DNA from: Spirodela intermedia
Taxonomy: Eukaryota; Streptophyta; Magnoliopsida; Alismatales; Araceae
Direction of reading: 5' to 3'
Length of the DNA stretch: 64,000 nucleotides
Assembly (NCBI GenBank): GCA_902729315.2
Contig: LR746270.1
Coordinates: 6,565,221-6,629,220 of the forward strand
Position numbers and translations under genes: made by a program. Positions within the stretch are counted from its first letter, which is position 1; each line of letters opens with the position of its first letter. Shown in pieces: positions 12,892-25,353 of the stretch. The notes under the pieces are model-generated. The model did not search any database, had not been told where the DNA came from, and saw only the letters and a list, made by a program, of their open reading frames with translations.

Positions 12892-13530
12892 CTAAATCCG
12901 CACGTAAACGCGCATGCCGAGCTTCTGAGCAACGAAGGACGTCTGCGCGGCGATCTCGACCTGAAAGTCGGTCATCGGCCAAATGCAGGGCAGAAGGCTC
13001 CCAAGATCCGTGAGATAAAGAAGGTCTGTATCCAGGTCCGTGAGAAGAGAGTCCCCCAGAGCCACGTGAGGAGGAACCTCGCTGGCGAACATGGTGGCGG
13101 AAGAGACGCCATCAATCCACGCCACGTCGGTCAGCTCCAACGTGAAACTGTGCCTGCGACTGCCGTGAAACCCTAGTGCATGCAGGCTCCGGTGGATGTC
13201 CTCGCCGAAGAAGATGTTGCGGAGATTGGAGAGGAAGTTGACGAGGCGGGGGGAGATGACGCAGTTGACCTCCGCGGAGAGGTGGTAAACCAGCAATTTC
13301 CTCTGGTAGGAGACGTGGATGGAGTAGACTATCCGCCCAAGGGAGCCGTCGGGGAGGGAGCTGACATCCCAGTAGAAGGAGAGACCGACGATCTTCGTCT
13401 CCGGACATGTCTCCTCCAACCGCCGCACCCACTCGTCTACTTCCTCAGGTCTGTTGGTCACGAAAGCTTCAATTGCTACACCGGCGACTTGCACATGCCT
13501 GAGATTTCCTGGCGGAAGCCCCGACGCCAT
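12892..13530 (-). CDS. Catalytically dead WRN/RNase D-like 3'-5' exonuclease-fold protein, copy A
   Basis: Intronless, 212 residues. The ATG at 13530 is chosen because it gives MASG, as in the 40427 paralog; a GTG two codons upstream is unlikely. The fold signature is that of plant Werner-like exonucleases: FVTNRPEEVDEWV near the N-terminus, IVGLSFYWD at the Exo I position, YSIHVSY...LLVYHLS, VNFLSNL, FFGEDIHRSLHALGF at Exo II, and WPMTDFQVEIAAQTSFVAQKLGM at Exo III. Active members have D-x-E, D and D at these motifs. Here Exo I is S-x-Y, Exo II has S and Exo III has T, so no metal binding or nuclease activity is expected. Function unknown; a nucleic-acid-binding or scaffold role is a guess. 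It is about 21% different in protein sequence from copy B. Confidence 0.8.
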   Translation of the reverse strand: MASGLPPGNLRHVQVAGVAIEAFVTNRPEEVDEWVRRLEETCPETKIVGLSFYWDVSSLPDGSLGRIVYSIHVSYQRKLLVYHLSAEVNCVISPRLVNFLSNLRNIFFGEDIHRSLHALGFHGSRRHSFTLELTDVAWIDGVSSATMFASEVPPHVALGDSLLTDLDTDLLYLTDLGSLLPCIWPMTDFQVEIAAQTSFVAQKLGMRVYVRI

Positions 13531-15198
13531 TCCCACAGCCGCTACCAGTTTGCTCCTCGGAGAACTTTGCGATTCTTCAGAGAGAAATCAGGACAATGGC
13601 TGTCCTTCTGGCCTCTTCTCTGTGAGCTTTCTTGATTCTAGACAGACAGGCAGAAAGACATACCGTAGTGAGAGCAGGAGGATGGACTGCTGCATTATCG
13701 AATAACAAGGCGATCTGATTAGAATAATATCGTTGTCCTCCGGCAGGGGCAGTTCATCCCTCCCTTTCCCTTTTTTCTTCCCCTCTCCGTGAAAGAGATT
13801 ACACAACGTGCGTAGTAGCACTCAAGGGGAAGACCTACGTCTGTTTCCCGTTGACGCTTGTCCGGCCTCGAAATCTTCCACCTCCGAAGTTTCCGGAAGC
13901 GGCAAAACGGATCAGAAGAAAACTGAAGAGCCTTATGATTCTAGTCAGCGCATCTCATGAAATATCCTCCTGTGAATTTGATCCTCAATCCCACCTAGAG
14001 GCAGTCGCTCACTGGAACGTCGCGCTATGATCCTTCTGCGAATTTGATCGTTAATCCAACCTAATTTGCCAGATACTATCGCAGGGATCGGTCAAATCAT
14101 CTCAAGACGAGAAAAACGTTTGCGAGGGTTTATGAAACCTGTGGTTCTTGAAAAGAATCGGTGATAAGAACCGAGGCCGGATCACAGCTCAATCAAGATT
14201 CCGGTATGGATTAGCTTACCTCTGACGCTGTACAGCCGTCCTCTGTTCTAGCGGGCAGACAATCTCAGTTACCGGCGCCTCTCAAGGAAAACCTCCCGTT
14301 GAAAGAATGCACGTATTCAAGTGAAGAACAGGAATCGATCTCCAACATCATCAGACCTCAAAAAAAAAGATCAAGAGGCTAGAAATCTTCGGATCGGACT
14401 CAGACGCACCCATACCTAGATCAGAGAAACGCCGATCAGTGACTGGAGAATTATCGAACACCCGAGCGGAGCGTCGCCCGATCTTCTGCATCGCTCAAGT
14501 TTGAGCTTCACCTGAGTGCATATCACTCGACTGAATCTCGAGATCCGGTGTCCGATCGGCGGGAGAGTGCAGCGTTCTCCATGGATGTATTCGAGTAGGA
14601 GCAAGGCGCGAGATCAGAGAAGCGGCTGACGGAGGAAGAAGAGAGTTCGTGGGAGTCGACTTCCCGCCAGAGCTGGTTCGCCCCGAGGTCTTTCTAACCG
14701 ATATTCGGAAAAGACCGAACCGGGTCAGGTAACCAAACGCTGAACCGGGCGGCTCAATCGCTCAAGCAAATGGACATATATATTTATTTTTATTATTTCA
14801 TACGATTTTTAAAAATAATATTTATATGAAACTGGGAAATTTCAAACGACGGAGTCAAAGGTCGAAAGCTCAAGCAGTCAAGAGAGAGAGAGATTGAGAG
14901 AGAGGAGAGAGAAAGGTGGAGATGTCACGGATTCCGTCGCCGGCGAAGATCAACATCGGCAACGGCGAAAGGAAGCTGTCGATAAGATAGACGGAGACCT
15001 TCTTTGTTCTAGGAGAGAGAGAGAAGAGAGAGAGAGGGGGAGAGAGAGAGATTCCATCTCCGGCGAAAATGAACGGCGGCAATGGAGAAGGAAGCAGGGA
15101 AATTTCAGACTATGCAGTCTAAGGTTGAAATCTCAAGCAGTGGAAATAGAGAGGCGAAGACATTCATTGCTCTTGGGGAGAGAGAGAGCAAGAGAGAG

Positions 15199-15336
15199 AT
15201 GGAGCTGTCGAGAAACAAGAACCGAGATCCGTCGTCTTCTTCCTCTCCGGCGCTGAAGAAAAGGTTGCCGGGGTCGGAGAGGAAGAAGATGAACTGGTTG
15301 GTGACGGCGGCCCCCGCCGCCCGCGTGAGAAGGTGA
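15199..15336 (+). other. Small ORF (45 aa), same length in block B; coding status unclear
   Basis: An ATG-started frame encoding a Ser- and Lys/Arg-rich peptide (starts MELSRNKNRDPSSSSSP). The block B counterpart (26451-26588) has identical length with no indel, but I count about six replacement against four silent changes, which does not indicate constraint. No known family. It follows GA-rich repeats on the side away from the exonuclease-like gene. Confidence 0.3.
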
Positions 15337-15648
15337 AACCCTCCAAGCCTCTGTTGCACTGTCTCCTTCGTCGTCGTCATGGCGGTGCTCCGCCATCCTC
15401 TCCGGCGACGGCCGAACGGAGCGTCATGTGATTCGAGACGCTGCAGGAGAAGTGACTCTTCGAGCTTTTGCAGACTGCATGAAGTAGGTCGATGTCTCTC
15501 TCTGATCTGTATGCCTAAACTTCAGAAAGAAAAAACTAACCCAACTTCGTACAATAATTGAATTACTCAGAGTCATTTGCCTTCCACACCCCACGGGATG
15601 TTTCTCTCTACAAGCTAGCGTATATCAGGCTAATTTTAACAACCGTCC

Positions 15649-15660
15649 TCTCTCTCTCTC

Positions 15661-15759
<99 letters not shown>

Positions 15760-15893
15760 AACTCTCTCTCCCTCTCCCTCTCTCTCTCTCTCCCTCTCTC
15801 CCTCTCTCTCTCCCCCTCTCCCTCTCTCTCTCTCTCTCCCTCTCTCCCTCTCTCCCTCTCTCTATCTCCCTCTCTCTCCCTCTCTCTCTCTCA
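15649..15893 (+). repeat. (CT)n / CCCTCT microsatellite array
   Basis: About 245 bases of almost pure CT with interspersed CC steps. The same array stands at the homologous place in block B (26899-27327), nearly twice as long. Long Leu/Ser frames through it are artefacts of the repeat. Confidence 0.97.
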
Positions 15894-17270
15894 GAGTTAG
15901 TTGTTCGTGTAAATATCTTTTTGAAGACGTAGGGCAGGGGGCTTCCCCTTGATTCTGCCTGGCATCACGGGTAAACGAGGGAGGCGGTGACTCATCCCCC
16001 AACTCCGGAGACCTTCCTCAGAAACATCCTGCCTATTCATGAACGATAGTCAACGCCATATTTCAGCCTTGCGTACGCAAGGAACATGTGGCTGCCTTCT
16101 CCTCTCTCCTCTCCAAAGTTTCTTCCCGATATTCGCCATTTTGAAACTCGTGGTGGAAATCAGAATCTGATGGGCAGCGACAGGGTGAAATTATAATATT
16201 GAGAAGAATATAGTTAGGTATAACCACCAAATAAATTGTCCACCCAATATCCCTAGCTTTATTTTTTGTTCGTTGGAGTCGGCTTGACGGTTGACCTAGC
16301 CACACCAAGCCCTGAGCTTAATCAGTCCGTGGACTCCCATAATATGAGATTTCCTAACCAACCAGCAAAACGATAAGCTGTAGATTGCATTCTTTTAAAA
16401 GCATGTTAGTCAACTATAAGAGCAGAACAGGACGGGTTGATCAAGTACTAATAAAATTGGTAACATTTGGAAAGTGTTTATTTAATCGAACTTAGATGAG
16501 CCAAGAGCATAGATTATATAAGATATATAAAATAAAATAAGAAATGGGGGAGAGAGATCTAATTATATTTTAGTTGGGAGAAGATGGGTTGACTGACGTC
16601 ATTTCCTACATAATTCCAATCTCAAATAACTCATACCTTTTATTTTTAAAATAACTTTAGTCGTATTGTAGTATTAAAGTCAACACATTTAAATTTTGAA
16701 AATTAAGGCATTAATTCAAGTATAAATTAAATGGCTTCTCAACTTCATTTAATATGATGAATCATAAAAGAGGACCATCAATGTCAAGCAAGGGATAAAG
16801 AGACCTGAGGTATTCCAAATAGGAAGTTAAAAGTTATGGAGGTTATGTTACAGTAAAATGTTAATCAACGTAATAGATCTCTGCATTTTTAGTTAATGGA
16901 AACTACATTGCTTATGTGGCACTCACATGAAGTTTTTATTGTTTTATAACTAATTCTTATCATGACTATGAGTTTTATCGATTTACTTCGACTTATTTTT
17001 AACTTTATTTACACATTTTTTCTACAATCATTAAACATTATCTAGTTCAATAAAAAAAATCATGGCCATGTTTAATTCAATAAATAAATTATGCACAAAT
17101 ATTAGTATCATAAACTATGCCTTGTATAAATTTAATTCAGTGAAAATTTTGCTGAATATTATCCCAAATTACTACCTATTTAATTTACTCCATAAATAGT
17201 AGATAAATGAATATGATGATGCTTGGTTCATATTAGTTGACTTGACTTCTATTTCTTATTTATAAATTTT

Positions 17271-20200
17271 AAATATATGATTAGCTCACATCAACTTTTG
17301 TTTCCATTGTTGGGGATGTATTACATCATATTTGATATTTTTTATTTTTCTCTTAAAGTACACAAAAAAATTTTAATTTTTATTTCTATTTTTTATTTTA
17401 AATAAAAAAAGAAAATAAAAAATAAAGAGCAACAAGACAAGGATTAGATCAAATTGAAGGAAGGTAACATTCATTAAACTCTGTCCTCGAATTTATAAAA
17501 TTAATCAAATATTAGAAAAAAAAAATCAATTATTTTTTAATCATTTAGAAATTCTTCTAGCCCTCAATTTCATTTGAATAATTATTTTCCTATGTCTTGT
17601 GAAAATGATCTTCCTAAATTTCAATATCCTTAGAATAATCATTTCAACCTAGACAAGAGCAAGTTCAAGTAACCTAGGATTTTAATAAAACTAGGAACCT
17701 TTTTCAATTATTATAATCCTAATTGAAGGAATAATTTTTTATGGAGGGACCTAAATAATATTCAAAACCCATAAACACTTAGATCCAACCCAAAACCTTA
17801 AATTTTATCTAAAATAGCAAACTAGACTTCAGTCAACTCTTTCAAAACTAGCTTGGTTCTATAAAAATGATATAGCAAATGAGTCAAACAATGTAGCAGA
17901 TGATGAATCAAATGATATTGTAGTAAAAATAATTTATTGAGGTTTTTGAGAATAAGAATGAAGAGGGACAGCTACCTAATCAACTTATAGAAAATCTTAG
18001 TAATCACCCAACATTAGGATTTCAATAAGGAGAGTAAAACAAGAAGACATATGGGCAATTAATGCATTGAGGAATAAAAAAAAATAATCCTTATCCCCAA
18101 TCATTAGAGAAAGAAGAAGACATGGATAGATTAAAACAAGATCAAGTAGAACTAGAAGAAAATATTTTAGAGGCTACCAAAGAAATTTTGAAAGAGAGAA
18201 TGGCCCTCTATTTTCTAAAGCTCTAGAGCTTAGATGAAGAAAAAAAAAGAAACATAATGAAGAAGTATAACATATTTTACAAGATGTACAAATTAGTAGT
18301 CCTTTACTCATGAAGATGTGTACACCAGAAAAGGCACATCGAGAAAAAAATTATCTACTCATGTAGTTCCTTATTGTTAAGTCAATTATTATAGATTGAG
18401 ACCCTTTAATTTTTTGTGATATTGGTGGATTTATTTTTGAATACATTACTAGATGGGGGTGCTAGTATTAATTTACTTTATGAATTTATTTGTGATAAAT
18501 TTTTACATTTATAATCTTAAACCTTCTAGTGTTAATTTACAATTTTCTGATAGGTCCATTAAAAATCCTAAAGGATAAGACAATTTGATGTCAATTTGAT
18601 GTTCAATAGAAAATATGGCTTTATGATTCTAGGCTGAAATTATTTTTTAAAACATTAAAATGGAGAAGACCTTCTGTTGTAGAAGAAATATATAATCATT
18701 TAGCCGTGATGATTAAAGATCTCAAAATGATCAAAAAATTAAGGTGAATGGACAGTGGTTTAGATATTATATAGAAAATGAATGACTTGCAGAAAAAGAG
18801 ATCATATTATTAGAAGAAATTTGAGATTATGACTGATGTGTCTAGCAAGAGATAGTAAAGTCAGCATTACATGATAAGTATCCATAATTTTTATTTCATT
18901 AATGCAATATTTTGTATTTCTATTTTTTTTCTAGTAGCAACATGTATGTGGTTGTTTCTTGAAATAAAAGAGTAGGAGGCATGTAAGATGAGGTGGAAAA
19001 TGAAAAATCAATTTAAGGTGATATCATTTTGAATGTCACTTAGTATGATAGTGTTTTTAGTATTTAAATTTATATATATGTATGTTTTACTTGAAAATTA
19101 TATTTTCTACATATCCTATTTTGATTTTTCTATATCATTGAAGACAATATCATTTCTAAGTTAGGTGATGAAGTATTAATTTTTTTAATAGTTACTATAC
19201 AATGACTAAATATGTATGTTTGCATTTGTTTTCATGTTCACCTAGAAAAAGAATTAGAAAAAAAAAATTGTGAAAAATGATAGCATCTTTTTTCATGTTT
19301 ATTGTCAAAAACAACAAAAAATAATCTCAAATTCAAAAAATTGATAACCTTTTTCTCCAATTATAATACTTCAAACAAATATATTTTGAAATTCTAAAAT
19401 TATGTCCACAAGAAGGATTATTTTGACTGATTTCCACAATTTTTTGACAAATTCTTACTTGCCAAAAACATAGAATTGTTATAGTCATATATACCAAGTT
19501 TTGTACATCATGTTGTATGCAAGAGAAATTAAATCAATTAGAATGATACATATCAAAGTATATGAGGATGATTAATATTGAGTTAGAAGAATGATTTAGT
19601 AGCATGTTAGAATGCTCCTTAGATACATGAGAGATAATCTTTATTTTAATTTATATGTTTTCACTTCATGATCCCATTAGATAATATTTGCTTGATGTGA
19701 AAATTTGATTCATCAGTTGAGTGTAATAGAGATTTTTTTGTCTTGATCTATATGACTTGTGAAGAGAAATCATTTATTATGAATTTATGAAATAAATAAC
19801 TATGTAAAAATCTAGTAACAAGAAGTACACATAGAAGATGTGAGACATCATTCTCATTGTTGAAAATTATTTATGGAAAGAAATGTTTGATGAAAAATAA
19901 GGGGATGGAGAGACAATCTTAAAATGAAGAATACCCATGGGATACACATTTAAGATGTGAGACATTGTTCTCATTGTCGAAATTTATTTACATGAAAAGC
20001 TTTATTATAAAAAAAATTAGAAAAATATATTACAAACTTCAAAATCAAGCTATATAACAAGGTAATACAAGGTCAATATTATTTTTGAATGATATTTATC
20101 ATTTGACTGAATAAGTGATAATTATGTGAATAGAAGTAAATTCTAAATTATTATTTTGATGAATACTTAAACATTTAAACACAACTTCTTTTTTTTACTT

Positions 20201-20340
20201 GATATGAGAATCCAAGATATCTAGAAGTTCATCATTCTTAAATTGTATTTTCTTACATCATAATATGATGTTTGAATTTTTTTAGCATTAATTAATTTTT
20301 GTATTTCCATTACTAAGGGACTATCAACGATTTAAGTTGG
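17271..20340 (+). mobile_element. Decayed Ty3/gypsy relic (Tat/Athila-like internal region)
   Basis: AT-rich DNA with an aspartic-protease remnant at about 18420-18600. Near 19140 the motif 'gaagacaatatcatttctaag' recalls the 'GAGGACAATGTC...AAGTTTGGGG' found near the 3' part of plant Athila-type elements. At about 20325-20340 a purine-rich 'aagttgggga' run stands directly before LTR-like sequence, as expected of a polypurine tract. All frames are broken. The left border was not located. Class assignment rests on these marks and my knowledge of the family. Confidence 0.5.
18420..18600 (+). pseudogene. Retroviral-type aspartic protease remnant
   Basis: Translation gives LLDGGASINLLYEFICDKF and then, after a stop, SVNLQFSDRSIKNPKG. 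In plant Ty3/gypsy proteases the matching segments are LLDLGAS-x-NL-x-P (active-site Asp) and L-x-x-ADRS-x-x-x-PKG. Stops and indels follow, so it is inactive. Confidence 0.65.
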
Positions 20341-20740
20341 GGATTTAATTAGTATCTATTATTATAAGTTAATAATAATTTAAAGTATTAATTTTCTAAA
20401 CTAACTCATGATAAATAAACACTTATTTGCACTTTAAAGTTTTTATGTGACTAATGTGAACTTTTGGTTAATTATGTGATTTTATATGCTTTCTAAATAT
20501 ATATTATTGAGTTAAAATGAAGATAAATAAAATAAATACAAAAAGGGGGGAGAGATGCATTGACCAGCTAGCACTCAACAGTTGACTTAGAGGGTGACAC
20601 ACATGAGTGGGTAAGACTTACTTGAGGAAGCCACAAGCTAGGCCTTAGTGACTTAGGACCCACAAACACGTCCATCACACCTCTTCCATGTCACTAGGGG
20701 GGAATTGTGCATAGAGCAAAGTATGAGCATGTCATACATG
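20341..20740 (+). repeat. Diverged left part of an LTR related to the two solo LTRs
   Basis: From about 20341 the sequence follows the first ~350 bases of the solo LTRs: 'agttaataat', 'aactcatgataaata', 'ttggttaattatgtgatttta', a run of Gs before a cytosine-rich part, and a 'cacgtccatcac..cttccatgtcact' motif. Because a polypurine-like run precedes it, it is probably the 3' LTR of the relic on its left, linking that relic to the solo LTR family. The right part of the LTR was not recognised. Confidence 0.55.
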
Positions 20741-21200
20741 GGGTTGGACCACTTGGCTCCATCTTCTAGTGATAATTCTTTAAATTATATGATTAGGATA
20801 TTAATTTTTATATGTGTTTTATGCTTTATTATTTTTAAGAAGACACATTGATATAGTTTTAAAAAAAACAAAGTTTTATGCATTTATATTAATTCACTGA
20901 TATTGTTTTAAAAAATAGGTTAAATATGATAGGGGTAATGGTGGTTAAGGACCCATGGACATGTGTGCATCACACTTCTTCCACATCACTAAGAGGGGAC
21001 CGTGCATGGGGCAAGGTATGAACACATAACATGTGTGTACATAGGGATGGACCACTTTCTTCCATCTTCTCCCCTAGTGATCCTAGTGATAATTCCCTGA
21101 ATTATATGATTAAGACATCAACTTTTATCTATGTTTTATGATTTATTTTTCTTGAAAATATACATTGATATAATTTTCATAAAAACAAAGTTTTATTTAT
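20661..21200 (+). repeat. Local direct duplication (about 230 bp unit)
   Basis: About 20661-20900 is repeated at about 20945-21200. Shared landmarks include 'cttccacatcacta', 'gtgcatggggcaaggtatg', 'ggaccacttt.ttccatcttct', 'gtgataattc' and 'gacatcaacttttatctatg'. The unit lies within the LTR-like region and copies differ by many substitutions. Confidence 0.6.
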
Positions 21201-21259
21201 TTAAATTTATTTATTTATATCTTTGAAAATAATAGGTTAAATATAAGCATGACTTATGA

Positions 21260-22859
21260 TCGTTAAAAACATTAATATTTAAAATTAAAAAAATATCTGA
21301 TAATTTTTTATAAATTTTTAGGATTTACATTCTGAATTGAAAAAAAAAATCAGAATTTTTATGATGTTTTCTGAATTTTTGTGAGTTTATTATAATTAAA
21401 ATAATAAAATAATAAAAGTGTGTAACCAGTTGACCGTTGACCTGATTGTCAAGTGGGTGACCATGTTCAAATCTTGTCTTCCACAAATTAACTTGAAATG
21501 GAAAAAAAAAATAGAATAATTAGAAGTAAACAATTGATGATCCAAAAATCATGATTCTCCACATATACTTGGCAAAAATTGGAGTGCAAAATGATAGTTA
21601 AAGATTGAAGACAAAAATAAGAAAAATAATTAAATCAAAACTAAATGAGAGATTTTCAGATCTGAGAAAGGAAAAAGGAGAGTCCTAACTCATCTAAGAG
21701 GGGAGAGGGATGATTGGCTAGAGGGTAAGAGGATAGAAGGCAAGGAAGAAGGTTGGAGAACGATGAATGAGGAAGATCCAATTGAACTAGCCAGCTGTGA
21801 ATCAATAGAGTTCTTTGTATTTTTAATTTTTCTTATTATTTTATTGCATATCTTTTCTTTTCTTTTCTTTGGGTGATAGACATTGATTAGAAAGACTTTT
21901 TTTTCTAAATTCATTTAATTTAAGTATTCATTCTTCTCATTTTCTTAGGTGATAGATAAAGAAATGAGAAGATTTTCATTTTTGTTCTTAGTCTTCATCA
22001 TTACGAATTTAATTAAAACTCTTATTGATATTACTTGCAATCTCTTGTCTCATCTTTGAGTGTCATATAAGGAAAGCGAAAGAATTTTATTTGAGGGTAT
22101 AAGATTTAGTTTAGATTTTATATGATAACTAAAAACTTCTTTTATTATCTTATTTTACCCTTGATTGACAACCAAGGTATTGACATAGTCTATTTTTTTT
22201 AATTTATTTTTATATATTAGTTTTAATTATTTCAAAACATTCCATGTCAATAGAAGTCATTCTATTGACAGCCACCCTTCTTATCTTTTTATTTCATAAT
22301 CTTTAATTTATTTTCCTCTAATTACGATTTAATCATCTCATCATTAAATATTTCTAATTATCTAGAGCTGATAAGGGAATTAAATTTACGAAATTAATTG
22401 AGGAAAGAGGATATTAAGAATTGAAAAGAAGATTATATCATTTCTCTCATCTCATTTTGTTTCTTTCTTTCTAGTTAGTGCTTGTGTCAGAAAAAGTAGA
22501 GAAAAATAATTATCACCATTCATAATGATCAACTTGAACCAATTTGTTTAGAAGCTTTAGTTATAAATTTTGTTAAATTTACATGAAATAAAACCAACAA
22601 CTAAATCATGATCACCTAGTCATTTTATTCATGTGAGAAGGCATTGATTACTCGAGATGCCCTAGAGTTTTATTCATTTCAAACCTCCCAAAATAACTAA
22701 TGTGAGACTAAAACTAAGCCAGAACACATTGGTAAAATAATATCAGAAAAACCCTTACATTAAAATAAGGTAATCTAGTCATGTGTTTACTATTTCAAGG
22801 ATATAAGAGTAAAATGTTTTACCTCACTTAAACCAGCAAACAAATAATGGAGGTTTGAA
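21260..22859. other. AT-rich intergenic DNA, nothing recognised
   Basis: About 1.6 kb with homopolymer-rich, AT-rich sequence. No exon chain, RNA gene or intact transposon part could be supported. Confidence 0.5.
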
Positions 22860-24021
22860 CATCGAGAGGCCAAGTAAACCCTCTACCCTAACAAGCTCCA
22901 CGTTACTAGAAGAGCACATTAGGGATGCCACACAGTGCTTGAGGAGCAGCTTGGTTTCCAACTTGAGGAGCTCCATATACAAGGGTTGTTGCAATAGGGC
23001 TAATTGATAGAAGAGTAAAGGAAGGAACATATAATTGTAATTGATCAAAAAATCTTGTTCATTGTTGTATGGATGTCAAGAGTTGTAAAAGGCATACAAA
23101 TTTAAGCCACATAATATTTAATTAAACATATCACCAAATATTCAGTGTTCATGTAATGAAATATTTTTTGGGGTTGTTATGTCCTAAGTGTCTGCTTGCT
23201 TCATTGTCCTTCAGTCCAGGACGGAGATCATCATCAAGTAAATAGTAGAAAAAGTATAACAGAAATTGATAAAGTTGAGAATTTCTTAAAGTTCATTAAG
23301 CCTTGATTTGGGGTTGTTTCACTTCACTTGTTTCGTTTGATTTCAAATTATCCATTGAGAATACACATAACTATTCTTTCTGCAGAATTTATAATGACGA
23401 GATAGACAACATTTTTGCCATAAATCTGAGTTTTTTTATTTTTACTTAGTAGTTTATATATTAAGTGTTATAATAAATGTCAAGCCAATGCCTAATTTTC
23501 TGTCATTTTCTTACTGAGTACCTTAAGAAAATTAACATTTTTATTCATCTAACCATTCAGCCATAAAAGATTAGACCCCTTTAAAATCATAACTGTTTCC
23601 AAACCCATTGTTTTTTTAAAATCATATTTTTAGGGTACAACTTTCAGAGATCAGGTTGAATTATTAATTTTCCGTTGGAAAATCTAAAATTTTATAAGAA
23701 TTTTGTTTATTGTTTATTTCGAGGGCAGCTTCGGCGTGAAACGGAAGTCTTCGAACAGTAACTTTGAACAGAAATCAAGGCATGGCGTCCTGTGACGAGT
23801 GTTTCGGGCAGAAAATCCATCGTACCACACGGTGAAGGATTCTTATTGATTTGACCTGATAGAGAAAAGGCAGGCGTGGAGCCCGTCGTCCGAGGAAGGA
23901 AGGCCGCCCAATCCGATTGTTCAGAGGTAGAAGATCCAGCACCAGCAATGGCGGGTACATTGCCGAGGAGAGGCAAGACGATTGCACCGAGGTGCGTCTC
24001 CGTCTTCTTCCTCGCCTCGCG

Positions 24022-24666
24022 CTAAAAAAGGTTCCGCGAGTACACGCACATGCCGAGCTTCTGAGCAACGAAGGACGTCTGCGCGGCGAGCTGGACCTGA
24101 AAGTCGTTCATCGGCCAAGTGCAGGGCAGAAGGCTCCCAAGATCCGTGACATGAAGAAGGCCTGTATCCAGGTCCGTGAGAAGAACCACCCCCAGAGCCA
24201 CGTGAGGCGGAACCTCGCCGGCGAACACGGTCGCGGGGGAGACGCCGCAGATCCGCGCCACCTCGGTCAGCTCCATCGTGAAACTGTGCCTGCAGCGGCC
24301 GTAAAACCCTAGTGCATGTAGGCTCCGGTGGATGTCCTCGCCGAAGAAGATGTTGCGGAGATCGCAGAGGAAGTTGACGAGGCTGGTAGAGATGACGCCG
24401 TTGACCTCCGCGGAGAGGTGGTAAACCAGCAATTTCCCCACGTAGGAGACGTGGATGGAGTAGATTGTCCGCCGGAGTGAGCCGTCGGGGAGGGAGCAGA
24501 CATCCCAGAAGAAGGAGAGACCGACGATCTTCGTCCCCCCACATGGATCCTCCAACTGCTGCACCCACTCGTCTACGTCCTGAGCTCTGTTGGTCACGAA
24601 AGCCTCAATTGCTGCACCGGCGACTTCCAAATGCCTGAGATTTCCTGGCGGAAGCCCCGACGCCAT
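24022..24666 (-). CDS. Catalytically dead WRN/RNase D-like 3'-5' exonuclease-fold protein, copy B
   Basis: Intronless, 214 residues, start MASGLPPGNLRH at the ATG 24666. Motifs parallel copy A: FVTNRAQDVDEWV, IVGLSFFWD (Exo I, D-x-E replaced by S-x-F), FFGEDIHRSLHALGF (Exo II Asp replaced by Ser) and DFQVQLAAQTSFVAQKLGM (Exo III Asp replaced by Thr). The reading frame is intact, so the protein is probably made, but nuclease activity is not expected. Its C-terminus differs from copy A (two residues longer). The 5' flank is nearly identical to copy A, so both may share the same regulation; the function is unknown. Confidence 0.8.
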   Translation of the reverse strand: MASGLPPGNLRHLEVAGAAIEAFVTNRAQDVDEWVQQLEDPCGGTKIVGLSFFWDVCSLPDGSLRRTIYSIHVSYVGKLLVYHLSAEVNGVISTSLVNFLCDLRNIFFGEDIHRSLHALGFYGRCRHSFTMELTEVARICGVSPATVFAGEVPPHVALGVVLLTDLDTGLLHVTDLGSLLPCTWPMNDFQVQLAAQTSFVAQKLGMCVYSRNLF

Positions 24667-25353
24667 TCCCACAGCCGCTACCAGTTTGCTCCTCGGAGAA
24701 CTTTGCGATTCTTCAGAGAGAAATCAGGACAATGGCGGTCCTTCCGGCCTCTTCTCGGTGAGCTTTCTTGATTCTAGACAGAAAGACATACCGTAGTGAG
24801 AGCAGGAGGATGGACTGCTGCATTATCGAATAACAAGGCGATCTGATTAGAATAATATCGTTGTCCTCCGGCAGGGGCAGTTCATCCCTCCCTTTCCCCC
24901 TTTTTCTTCCCCTCTCCGTGAAAGAGATGACACACCGTGCGTAGTAGCACTCAAGGGGAAGACCTACGTCGTTTCCCGTTGACGCTTGTCCGGCCATCGA
25001 AATCTTTCACCTCCGAGGTTTCCGGAAGCGGCAAAACGGATCAGAAGAAAGCTGAAGAGCCCTAGGATTCTAGTCAGCGCATCTCATGAAATATCCTCCT
25101 GTAAATTTGATCCTCAATCCCACCTAGAGGCAGTCGCTCACTGCAACGTCACACTATATCCTTCTGTGAATTTGATCGTTAATCCAGCCTAATTTGCCAG
25201 ATCCTTTCGCAGGGGATCGGTCAGTCATCTCAAGACGAGAAAATTTTTTGCGAGGGTTTATGAAACCTGTGATTCTTGAAAAGATTCGATGATAAGAACC
25301 GAGGCCGGATCACAGCTCAATCAAGATTCCGGTATAGATTAGCTTACCTCTGA

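Larger units (their letters stand above)
11753..17270. repeat. Segmental duplication block A
   Basis: About 5.5 kb that is colinear and in the same orientation with 22860-28520. The pair starts at 'gagaggccaagtaaaccctc' in both places and can be followed through the pseudo-exonuclease gene, its 5' flank, a GA-rich segment, a long CT array and an AT-rich tail, fading near 'ttgacttg...tatttctt'. By eye, divergence is only about 2% just 5' of the gene but about 7-8% in the gene and its 3' flank. Confidence 0.9.

Noticed and set aside
12862-13635. Long + strand frames (104 and 151 codons) opposite the copy A gene
   Set aside because: They are antisense shadows of a GC-biased gene; the - strand has the family motifs.
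23921-24568. 215-codon - strand frame overlapping copy B in another frame
   Set aside because: Arg/Pro/Gly-rich shadow frame without motifs; the frame 24022-24666 carries the exonuclease-fold signature.
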